In this document: positions 23,362 through 32,506 of the stretch, piece after piece | How the letters are laid out: every line of letters begins with the position of its first letter | Position numbering within the stretch: the first letter of the stretch is position 1 | From: Vanrija pseudolonga | Taxonomy: Eukaryota; Basidiomycota; Tremellomycetes; Trichosporonales; Trichosporonaceae | Direction of reading: 5' to 3' | NCBI RefSeq assembly: GCF_020906515.1 | Contig: NC_085854.1 | Span: forward strand, 868,001-932,000 | Length of the DNA stretch: 64,000 nucleotides | The notes under the pieces: generated by a model | What the model saw: the letters and a program-made list of their open reading frames with translations, nothing else | Told to the model about the DNA's origin: nothing | The model's database searches: none | Made by a program: the position numbers and the translations under genes

Positions 23362-24252
23362 TGCGCTGGTGGGTGAGAGACAATGGATAAAGGTGGGCTT
23401 GGTGGGTGGTTCTGGTTGACCGTGCTGTAGGGGGGCGGGGGCCAGCACACAAGCGGAGACGGCGAAGTGCACACACCCGTGTCTGGCCAACGAGCAGGCC
23501 CCCGCACCCTCCACCCACTCTCTCTGCCCGCACTAGCTGCCTCCGTACCACTGTCCTGCACCAAAGCAACAAATTGTCGTCTGTCATCACCACTTTGTGA
23601 AGCAGGACTGCTCAGAATGACAGCCATGAGACTACAGGAGTCGGCACGCGCTCGACACCAGCCGGAGCCAAACCATACCACCCATCGACACGTCCCTCGC
23701 CGGCCCCGTCTAGGCAGCAGCAATGCCATCTCCAACGACCCAACGACACCACCAAAGCACTCCCAGAACTTTTCTTGTCACTTTGAGCGAAGAAGGTCTC
23801 ATGAGCGGGGGCGCTCGGCGCTCGGCGCGGCACCCGCTGATCAACCCCCGCCACCGCCTCCGGCGTCGGCTTCGGCTTCGGCGCCACGTGGCTGCTTCCC
23901 ATCCAGATCTCTCGGGCTCGTCGGAGCTACATCGGCGTCTTGTATCACGTGTGTTGAGTAGGAAGACAGAGGCGGTCATGCATGCAGGGTGGAGCATTGG
24001 AGAGGACGGGCAGCTGCACGTGGCAGCCTTCAAAGGCACTACGTAATTGGACAGGGGGCGGTCCAAGCGCCACCACCCTCCTTTGGCTTCTCCCCAAGGC
24101 GATTACAAAGTGCAGCCGCGTCACTAGTTGGGCAACAAGGTGCATTTTTTCTCTCAACTTAAGTTTACGAATACCAAATCATAATAGCCGGCTCGGAGAC
24201 GGAGACCGCGAGCTAGCAGAAGGTGACGGCTAGGTTACTTGGCCTGCTCGAC
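23362..24252. other. Gap between array members 4 and 5, with two E-boxes
   Basis: This is the longest gap in the array (891 bases). No gene was recognised. CACGTG motifs lie at 23885-23890 and 24017-24022, the second inside the inverted repeat CTGCACGTGGCAG. Confidence 0.4.
24017..24022. promoter_or_regulatory. CACGTG E-box in the array
   Basis: This palindromic bHLH site lies within CTGCACGTGGCAG, 131 bases from a second CACGTG at 23885. It is the consensus expected for H-E-R type bHLH proteins such as the one encoded at 57459. Function is unproven. Confidence 0.3.
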
Positions 24253-25668
24253 CTAGTGCTCAGCCTGGCCGGCAGCGGGCTCAGCCTGCTGCTCGGTCAT
24301 CTGCTCACCCTGGTCCTTGGCCTTGCCCTTGCCCTTCCACTTGGTCGCCGCCTTGGCCTGGCCGGCCTCGGTAACGACCTCGGCGTCGGCGTTGACCTTG
24401 GTGGTGGCTTCGGCCTTCTCCTTGGTCGCCGCCTCAGCGTGAGCCTTGGTGGCCTCCTCAGCGTTGTCCTTGATAATGGCCTCGGCCTCGCCATTGCCCT
24501 TGGCCTCCTGGTTGTCACCCTGGCCGGCGGTGGCGGTGGAAGCCGACGACTCCGCAGAAGGGGCGGGGGAGTCGGGGGGGAGGACGATGTGGTCGAGAGC
24601 CCAGTGGCGCATAGCAGGGCTGAAGCACTCCTGGATGATGGCACGGCGCACGGCAATGAGGGGCTCCTTGAAGTAGTCGGCAAGGATGTGCTTGATGGTC
24701 TTGATGTCGGGGTGGGGCTGGCCGGCGACCATAGCCTCGAGGGCGGGGAGGTAGTCGTCGAGGGCGCCGTCGGCGTGCGCCGCAGCGATGCCGCGACCCT
24801 TGTAAACCTTGGTGAGGATGACGAGGTACTTGACCTATGCGTGTTAGTTTGTTACCTAGTGTACCTCAGCTCTGGTTTGACTCACAAGGAGGAGCTCCCA
24901 CTTGTCGATGTTGACGCCGGTGGTCTCGGGGTTCTTGTGGTTCGCAAACGCCGCGAGGACAGGCACGTAGACCGCCCCGTCGGCGACGGCGGGGCGGTTG
25001 TGAGTGTGGACCTGTGCCGTGTGTCAGTGTCCGTCTTGGGACAGCGACAATGAAGACTCACGTTCATGATCTTGGTAGTAGCCTCGTCAACCGGAATGAA
25101 CTCGGGCCAGTGATCCTCGGCAGAGGAGAAGAGGCGGGTGACGATGTCGTTGTAGCGGTCGCTGGGGTCCTCCGAGGGGTTCTACCGTCAGTGGACTGCG
25201 GCGGCGATGGTTACTTACGGTGGTGACGTTGTCCTCGATGAACACGACGGCAAAGGCAGCACTCTTGGTGTACATCTTGAAGTCCGCAGCGTACGCAGCG
25301 TCAGGGTTGTCGATGCTGAAGGTGGCAATGTAGGCAGGGGCGCCGGCGTCGAGGAGCTCCTGGAGGGTGGGGCGGGTCTTGATGACCCTGGTGGTGCCAG
25401 TGGCCTCGGTGGCGACAGTCGCGTCGCCGACGGCAGTAGCCTCACCGTCGGTGACAACCGCCTCGGTGGTCGCAGCCGAGTCGGTAGCGACAGCCTCGGT
25501 GTCAACGACAGCAGCGGTGTGCTCGCTGTTGACAGCCGAGTCAGCGGCGACAGCCTTGTTGTCAACCTCAACACCGTGCTCGGTGTTGGGAGCCTGCTCG
25601 GCAGTGAGAGCCGAGTCGGTCTTGACAGCGAGGTCGGTGGCGAAAGAAGTCTCCTTGTGCCCGGTCAT
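24253..25668 (-). CDS. Array family member 5, with long low-complexity ends (unknown function)
   Basis: Exons 25219-25668, 25062-25181, 24886-25011 and 24253-24834 give 425 aa, the longest of the family. Residues 1-100 are an Ala/Thr/Val/Asp/Glu repeat-like region built on T-E-A-V/T-D-S-A units. The family core follows: exon 2 RYNDIVTRLFSSAEDHWPEF, exon 3 VHTHNRPAVADGAVYVPVL, exon 4 VKYLVILTKVYKGRGIAAAH (L4, K12), then KHILADYFKEPLIAVRRAII. The last 95 residues are an Ala/Glu/Lys-rich charged tail with T-K-x-x-A-E-A units, ending with Gln/Glu. The unusual ends suggest internal repeat expansion in one copy. All introns are phase 0. Function unknown. Confidence 0.75.
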
Positions 25669-26145
25669 TGTAGTCTTTGGATGGGTGGATAAGAAGAAAG
25701 AGTGTGAAAGAAGAGGGGGGACGACAGATATACGCCAGCGTGCCGGGGCGAGCGGGGGGGGGGGGGCAGCAGGTTGAACAAGCTGGGGGAACCGCGCTCG
25801 GCACACACACAACACCAACCCCACCGACTCGACTCTTCACGTGCATTCCTGGGCAGGCAGTGCGAGGAGATCTCTGCCACGCACAGCTGTCCGCTTTCCA
25901 GGGCTTGGCGGCGAGAGTGACGCGGACGAGGGCGGACGCCAACGAGGCAGGCACACAACAGGCTGCTCGTCTGGCGCGTGGCTGCGCCCACGGTGCACTT
26001 TGGGGCAGGCTGCACCCCTCGCATCAGAAGAGTGACTACAGCAGCGCCTTTTGTGTGGGTGCAGCAGACAGGTGCATGGACTACAGTGTGACGAGGGCGA
26101 GGCGAGGGGAGGCGGCCCGATGACCAGGCCGCACCGGTGCGCTGA
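25669..26145. other. Gap between array member 5 and the small gene
   Basis: No coding frame. The presumed promoter of member 5 contains CACGTG at 25838-25843 and an 11-12-base C/G run near 25754. Confidence 0.35.
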
Positions 26146-26421
26146 TCAGTGACGCTTGTTCGTCTTGGCGGCGGCCGCGGCCTCCTCGTTCTCGGCGAGA
26201 AGCGCAGCGAGACGGAAGCCCATGGCGGTTGTAGGGCCCTGGGGTTGGGTGTGAGCTTCTGGCTGTTGCGGCAAGCTTGCCTGGCCACTCACGTTGGGGT
26301 CCTCGGGCCCACTGCTGAACACGCCGGTGACGGCGCTGCGGGGCGGCGAGGCCTTGTTGACTGGTGCGACGGGGGGGGAGACCTCGGGGGGCGAGGCCCA
26401 GACCGAGTAGCTGAGGCCCAT
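26146..26421 (-). CDS. Small unknown protein (73 aa) inside the array
   Basis: Exons 26293-26421 and 26146-26238 give 73 aa. The N-terminus is MGLSYSVWASPPEVSPP and the C-terminal part is GFRLAALLAENEEAAAAAK with a basic end, NKRH. The 54-base intron (GTGAGT donor, AACCCCAG acceptor) is in frame without a stop, so an unspliced 91-residue form is also open. It has none of the array family's motifs. It lies on the same strand, 477 bases from member 5 and 622 from member 6. It may be an intruding gene or a small conserved fungal protein; I do not recognise it. Codon use looks like its neighbours. Confidence 0.55.
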   Translation of the reverse strand: MGLSYSVWASPPEVSPPVAPVNKASPPRSAVTGVFSSGPEDPNVSGQASLPQQPEAHTQPQGPTTAMGFRLAALLAENEEAAAAAKTNKRH

Positions 26422-27043
26422 GGTGGGTGGTGCGTGAATGCAGAGTGGACAATGGGTCGTGGTGGATCGTCAATCGAACACACACACAACTGCCGCCACG
26501 GGTTCCGCCTGCCCCCCTGCCACCCATCCACGCATCGCACGGGCCTGCCAGCCCATGTAAAGTGGCCTACCCATTTTTACGGTCCTTTTGAGTGCATTGA
26601 GATGGTGCTGCTGCACCGGTGGTACGGGCAACGCGATGCGAGAGCCTGCTCGGCGTGCCGCCACTCTGGCGGCCGTCACACTCCGAGTGTACCCGATTCG
26701 CGACCAGCAGTACCGCCGTGCAGATGTTCAGCTGAGAACAGCTAGCCAAGCCCCTTTACTGTATTTTTGGTGCTTGGGAGGTCGCTCTCTCATGCGAGGA
26801 CCGCCCCAAAGCCAACAACAGGGCGGGCGACGACAGCGCGACGCGGCTGCCCCGAGCTGCTGTCAAATGAATCACTCGGCGCCGTCAAAGGCACCTTGCA
26901 TATAACTAGAGACAGAAAAACTACGAAAAGACCTGGTGACTGTTGGGGGACGCTCTAGCACCGAGGTTGATGGGCTCGACGGCGTTACGGGCGCGGCCGT
27001 GGCCATGCCATTGGGGCTTGGGGAGGCCGGCGGCCGCGCACGC
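26422..27043. other. Gap between the small gene and array member 6
   Basis: No gene recognised. A TATA-like CATATAAC lies at about 26897 in the 3' flank of member 6. Otherwise unremarkable. Confidence 0.35.
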
Positions 27044-28050
27044 TCAGGCGCCGGTACAGCGCGCCACGCGCCGAGCAGGGCGGGCCGCAAGCTCGGCGAT
27101 GAGATGGAGGGTAGCCTGGCGCTCGCGCTCCGCCTCCTCGGCGATGCCCAAGGCGTAGGCGGCACGGGCGCGGTCGACCTGCGCAACGTGCTCCTCGACA
27201 CGCTGGCGGAAGCCGCCGGAGCTGGCGCGGCGCCTCTGCTCGGCATCCCACTCGGTTAGGATCATGAGGGCGCCACGTGTCGCCATGTCGGCGGCCGGGA
27301 TGGCGTGGCCCGCTGCGGCGCGGACCGCGTCCTCCCCACACGCGGCGAGGACGGCGGTGCGGACGGTGGCGAAGTAGGCGTCGAAGACGGGGCGGAGGAC
27401 GTCGCGCACCTCCTCGATGGCGGGGTCCTTGTGGCCCTCGGCGGCGGCGACGAGCAGGCGCGGGTACGCCGTGCCGAGCTCCTGGCGAGCGTTGTGGACC
27501 GCTGAGACCTTGGCCATGGTGAGGAGGCAGGTGAGGCCCAAGAGCTGGTGCGTGAGCGCGCGTCGGCTGGACAAGAATGGGGACGCCCACGGCTGGGCTT
27601 TGCGCCTGATGCGTTTGAAGACTCACCACTTCGAGCTCGTGCGAAACGCCGAGCTCAATGTCACCACCCTCGGAGTACTCCTCAAAGAGGGTGACACGGT
27701 CGGAGAGGATGACAGGGGCGTCGCCGGAATGGGTGAACACCTGGCGTCAGCTTGCTGGCCCCGTCGCCCGACTCACCCCCGCAGCAATAGTGACCGGGCT
27801 GTTCTTGTCAAACTTGATGACACGGCGCCAGCCGTGCTCGGCGGGCCCGACGAGCGCGTCGTACAGCTCCTCGACGGTCATGGGGCGGTTCTTTGGTCAG
27901 TGGAGCTCGCGCGTGGGGGCTTACGAGCGACAGGTGGCGCTGGTGCCAGAGCAGCTTGGTAGCAAAGGCTTGGACTATGCACGCTTCCGGCGGCCAGAGA
28001 GACCAGGCCTTGTTCGTGGTCGTGGTCGTGGTCATGATCTGGTCGGACAT
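27044..28050 (-). CDS. Array family member 6 (unknown function)
   Basis: Exons 27925-28050, 27777-27890, 27627-27740 and 27044-27544 give 284 aa. Exon 1 is short (MSDQIMTTTTTTNKAWSL) and ends in a helix, FATKLLWHQRHLSL. Exon 2 is VEELYDALVGPAEHGWRRVI, a variant of the acidic-Trp motif (E-H-G-W for E-D-Y-W). Exon 3 starts VFTHSGDAPVIL. Exon 4 starts LLGLTCLLTMAKVSAVHNAR (L4, K12), continues with VRDVLRPVFDAYFATVRTAV, and ends in a long helical, coiled-coil-like stretch (RVEEHVAQVDRARAAYALG). The third intron is 82 bases; its in-frame reading is open in part, which creates false longer frames. It is next to, and on the same strand as, the DUF1992-ABC1 gene. Confidence 0.74.
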
Positions 28051-28246
28051 GTTGCGTTGGGTGAGAGAGAAGAAGGATGAGTCACGACAAATATCAGTGT
28101 CAAGCGTCTGGCGCCGAGGCGCGAGCGCGCTGCACACAAGGTCAATCCACTCCCCGCCGACATTACCCTGCACAATGTGCATCCTTTCACTCCTGTTACA
28201 ATGTTCTTGTCTAGTCGCACAACATGTCTATGGTACCGTCTATGCC

Positions 28247-31200
28247 CTAGATGTTGGGGCTGAGGTAGTCGTACTGCGCGTCAGCTCCACCCTCTCACGG
28301 CTGCACCCACCTTGATCCACTCGTCCAGCGCGCGCCCCTCGCCTGCAACGGACCGCGCCTCGGCCCACACCCAGAGCTTGAACATGGCCCAGATACTGCC
28401 CGTGCCGACACTGGTCACGGCCTCGCGTGTGCTCATCTGCCGGCCGACCTGGCGGAGGATTGGCAGCGCGCTCTTGAACAGGTCCATGTCGGGGTCGAGC
28501 TGCCGCCCAATGCCCTCGAGGAGCAGGATCGAGATGACTGTGTTCACAAAGTCGCCCTCGAGCTTGACGTGGTGTGTCCGCACAGCGGAGAGCACGTCGG
28601 TCAAGATGTCCGAGATCTTGATCTTGGCCAGGGAGAAGGTCTTGGACTTGATGCTGAGGATCAGGTGCTGCATCTTGAGAGCGAAGGTCTCGACGTCGAT
28701 AGCGAGCTCTGGGTGCCGGCACCGCTCCACCATCAGCATGCCCGTCTTGTAGCCGTCAAACTCGGCGACCGCCTGGAAAAGATCGAGGAAGTTACGCCGG
28801 TTAGTTGCGTCGAGGCTGGTGACGAGGCCAGCGTCGATGAAGACAAGCTGCGGCGTGTATCCCTCCTTATCGAGCTCCTCCAGCCGGTCGAGCCACTTCT
28901 CCTTGTCGTCTGCAATGTCACGCAGCTCGTGGACGAGTAAGGTCTCGGAAATCGACTCGGTGGGGATCGGCGGGACGACTTCTGGTGCCCGCTGAAACCT
29001 CTTAAGTAGTGGCTGAAGCAGGTCCGTGGTGTCCGGCAGCACAAAGCGAACCATGATGTTGCCCCTGCAATGTCAGCACAGCCAGAGGTGCGCACTTACG
29101 GATGCAGATCTCCGTGAGTCCAGTTGTCTAGCAGAAGCATCTTGAGGAAGGCGTCGAGGCCAATGTTGGCGATCTTCTCGTCGAAAGGCCCGCCGCCATT
29201 CTTCAGGAAGTACTTGAGCGGCAGGGCGTCTTCGTACTCTTCGATCAGCACATCCCGGCGAGCCTGCTTCGCTCGTTCGGTGCCATTGCGGCCAAGGTGG
29301 ATGGGCTGAGGGAATGTGACCGAGTTACCGCGGTAACGGAAGTTGGCAATGAACTTTTCGAGATTGGATGACTCGACGCGTAGGTCAAGCTGCTGGTTCA
29401 TCATGTCGCCGAAGACATGAACCTCCTCTGGGAGCGAGATCCACTCCATGCCGGGGAACGCGTTGATGATGTTGGCAAAGACGGACATGATGGCGATGTC
29501 ACGGCGAATCAGCCTCCGCACGCGCGGGTGCAGGACCTTGATAGCGACCTCGGTCACGATCCGTCTGTCGCCGCTCTGTAGCTCCATCTCCTCGACGAGC
29601 TGCTCGGCCTCGGATCGTGTGTTGGTCAGAATCTCGGGACGGAGCTTGGCGCGGTAGACTTGCGCAATCGCGCCACATCCTATGGGCGTGCGCTCAAACT
29701 CTTCGAAGATGTCGTCAAAGCTGAGACCAAACGCCGTCTCGATTACCTTCTTGGTGTGCTTGAATGGGTGCGGGTTGTTACTCGAGTGCAGCTTGGACAT
29801 CTTTTCACAGAGTGCCGCGGGGAACAAGTCGGTGCGAGACGCAGCCCACTGGCCCAGCTTGATGAACGACGGTCCGGCACGCTCCATCTGCGCGACGAGG
29901 AAACCGTACCACCACACCGCGCCCCAGTTGTCCTCGGGTGGCGCAGAGTTCGGCCCTTGCCTCCGCGGCTTTGTCGACCCGACAAGCAGCATCGGTGATG
30001 TCAAGATCACAGGACCAAAGAGAAGGGCGAGGTGGAGGAAGCGGACGACCGTGAGGATGGGCTCGATGATGTGCGTCCTGATAAAGTGGATCGGCGAGAA
30101 GTGTGCCTCCGACACGGACGACGCGACGAATCGGTCTTGCACTTCCTCCTCCTCCTCGTGGACGGGGATGAGTTCAACGACAGGCTCGGGCTCCGGAGCG
30201 TCGTTACGTGTAGGCTCCTGTGTCTTGTAGTAAACGACGGCACCGATGCCGACGCCAGCGAAGACGAGTAAGCCCATACCGCCACCAGCATTGGGGTTGT
30301 GGTGCGGCATGGTGGCGTCTGGGCCGTTACCCCAGCCTCCTGATGACGAGCCAGCTGATGCACCGAGACGCTGCACAAAGTTGTTACCGCCATTGTTCAC
30401 GTTATTGAACGCATCGAGGAGCTTCGAGTTGCGCCGGCGGGGACCGCGGGCGTCTATTGCCCGAATCTCGGCCACCTTTTCGTGCAGCTCTTTCCAGACA
30501 TTGTCTCGGAGAACGTCTCCTCGGACCCTGTTCAGCTCGTTCTCCAGTGACATCAGGCTCCTGCGGGACGGGCTCGGTGCCTGAGCGTTCATGCGACGAA
30601 GCTGGTTGTTGATCTGCTTGATGTTCTCTTCGTGGAACTTGCGATGTTGTGCTTCCCACACCTCGTCACGCCCAGGGATGGCGCGTAGAGGCGGAAGAAG
30701 GTCGATGCTGTTCTTGCTGAGAATGTCGCGTACCAGGTGTCGGGTATAGGTCTCGAGAAGCAACGAGCGGAACCCACGGATATCGGCATCGGCTACTTGC
30801 TGGATCTCGATCCATGGAGGCAGTGCGCCTTGTCGCTTGACGATGCGGTTCATGAACACCTCACCCGTCTCCAGGTGCGGGTTCTTCATTTCTGGGTCGT
30901 ACTGCAGTGCCGCTCCTCTACCCTTGACGTTGTCAAAGAAGCCCGTTGACTGTGCGCGCTGAGGGTGTCAGTGAAAGAACAATAGCAAGGCCACCTCCAC
31001 CATCCTCTCCCCTCCCTCCCTTCCCCTCCATCCTCACCTGTATTCTGTCTTCCACCAATCCCGCCCAAGCCTTCATACCACTTGCACCTCCGCGCGCGGC
31101 ACCGAGAGCGCTGCTTCCCCGGATCTGGCGATTCCCCGAAAACTTCTCCACCTCGTCGTTCTCCACGCCAATGTCGGTGAGGTCGCCATCGCTGATCCCC

Positions 31201-31940
31201 AATCGATAATCCAGCGCACCCTCACGGGCGCGTCCCAGTCGTCCCTGGAGCTTGATTTTGTGCTGGGTACTCCTAGCCTTGGCCTTCTGCGTTCCATTCG
31301 GGTCGAGGGGCAGCTTGAGCTCCATGAGATTTTCCAGCGCGTCTGGGTCAGACCTCTGATTTTCCATCATCTCCCCATACTTGACTTTGGGGCCCTCAAA
31401 CACTTGGTTGTCGCCGGTATATGTCGCGTGCCAAGGGCGGTGGAGATGGGGAGGGATAGTCGTGCGGTGGGGGCTGCCATCTGTAGATAACAATTGGCTG
31501 AGGGAAGGTGGTGGTGGTGACTGTGGCTGCCCCGTTGGGCTCGGCAACTCGGGGTTGTAGTTCTTCATCCAGTCGTGTATCCGCTTCTCCGAGGCGTCAT
31601 GCTTGATCCCTTCACCCGTTCGCAGGGGCTTGTACGCGTCGACGAGCATGCGGAGGACGGCATCGTGGGTCGACTCATCGCCGGTCCAGATGGGGCCCTG
31701 GGTGTGGATGAGATGGGCGCGGCTCGAGGTCGCCTTGTTGCTCTCTTCCTCTATCGCATCGAGGAAGAGCTTGGCCGAGCCAGTGATGGGTTGCGGCTCT
31801 GCCGCAGCCGACGTCGCCTGCTGGTCTTGTGACTGCGCGCCGCTGGCTGCCGATGCCGGCGGCTGGGGGCTGGTGTGGTTGGCACGCCTGGCGAGCTGCC
31901 TCGCCACCGCTGCCAGCGTGCGATGTCGCATGGGCAGCAT
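28247..31940 (-). CDS. DUF1992 (DNAJC28-type) domain fused to an ADCK2/Cqd1-type ABC1 kinase
   Basis: Exons 31038-31940, 29100-30958, 28311-29064 and 28247-28273 give 1180 aa. The N-terminus, MLPMRHRTLAAVARQLARRA, is a likely mitochondrial presequence. DUF1992 spans about 290-360: WAGLVEDRIQ, GFFDNVKGRG and HLETGEVFMNRIVKRQG. A linker follows, then a glycine-rich membrane segment, GGGMGLLVFAGVGIGAVVYY, and an ABC1 kinase with KLGQ (K668-Q671), IGCGAIAQVYRA replacing the glycine loop, VAIKVLHPRV (K775), HGDLHPGN (916-923, split by an intron) and IDAGL (D998) in place of DFG. The GCG loop and the D-A-G-L-V segment point to ADCK2/yeast Cqd1, an inner-membrane protein that influences coenzyme Q distribution. 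The frame runs unbroken through the join, so a single polypeptide is predicted. Confidence 0.85.
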
Positions 31941-32506
31941 TGGTTTGGATGCTGCGTGCGATGGGTGTTGATGTGGAGCTTAGAGTGCCAGCTGCGTGCT
32001 CATGACATGCAAGTGGTTGCCGTGGGTGGTGGAGATGGTGCTGGTGCTCATCTCGGGCTAGTGCCATCCACCTGCGGAATCTTTCGACGGTCGGCCCGGC
32101 ACGGGAAGGCAGGCAGTGAGCGGCAAGAGCTATGACGCGTTGTGCCGAGGCCGAGTGGCCGCAATGACAGGTCACGTGCTATGCCATCTAGTGACAAGAT
32201 TGTTGCCGTGACGCGTCCCTCACGTGGCATTAAATTCCACGTCATGTTTACTCGCGGGATCAGAAAAATGTTTGTCAGAAGTCGCATTGTTTCTGCTGCT
32301 TGCCCATCGCGTCCAGCCTGGCCAGCCTGTGGCAACCTCCTGCCCCCCCTCCCCGCGCCTCCTCCCCCCGCCGCATCCATCAACAATTTTGCTTTCACAC
32401 TCTTCTTGTTCTTGGGAACGCATCGAAAGCCTGCTTGTCGATACCTTCCCACTCCACTTCATACGCGCGTATCAATCCCATAAAACAGCCAAAAAGGACC
32501 GCACAA
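31941..32506. other. Divergent promoter region, DUF1992-ABC1 / IMPDH, with two E-boxes
   Basis: No gene. CACGTG motifs lie at 32173-32178 and 32221-32226, near the centre of the divergent promoter. A pyrimidine-rich leader precedes the IMPDH start. Confidence 0.5.

Larger units (their letters stand above)
18690..28050 (-). other. Array of six diverged paralogues of an unrecognised family (plus one small unrelated gene)
   Basis: Six same-strand genes (18690-19427, 19787-20600, 21053-21958, 22393-23361, 24253-25668, 27044-28050) share one plan: a variable first exon ending in a short helix, exon 2 with an acidic E-[DH]-x-W motif, exon 3 often starting near T-H-x-R-P, and a last exon in which L4 and K12 are invariant. 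All 17 coding introns are phase 0. No known domain was recognised. No signal peptides or clear membrane helices are evident, so intracellular proteins are likely. Confidence 0.75.

Noticed and set aside
24223-25053. 276-codon plus-strand open frame opposite array member 5
   Set aside because: Low-complexity Leu/Gly/Val frame antisense to the Ala/Glu/Lys-rich tail. The splice sites and family motifs are on the minus strand.
26146-26421. Small gene as a truncated array member
   Set aside because: It lacks the acidic-Trp motif, the Leu4/Lys12 pattern and the exon plan of the family; treated as unrelated.
29096-30320. Separate ABC1 kinase gene starting at an internal Met in the Gly-rich segment
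   Set aside because: The frame continues unbroken upstream into DUF1992, and no promoter or stop separates them. Kept as one fused gene, with the alternative stated.
31675-32175. 166-codon minus-strand frame over the DUF1992-ABC1 start
   Set aside because: Out of frame with the spliced gene and without family likeness. The chosen ATG at 31940 yields a mitochondrial presequence and the DUF1992 protein.
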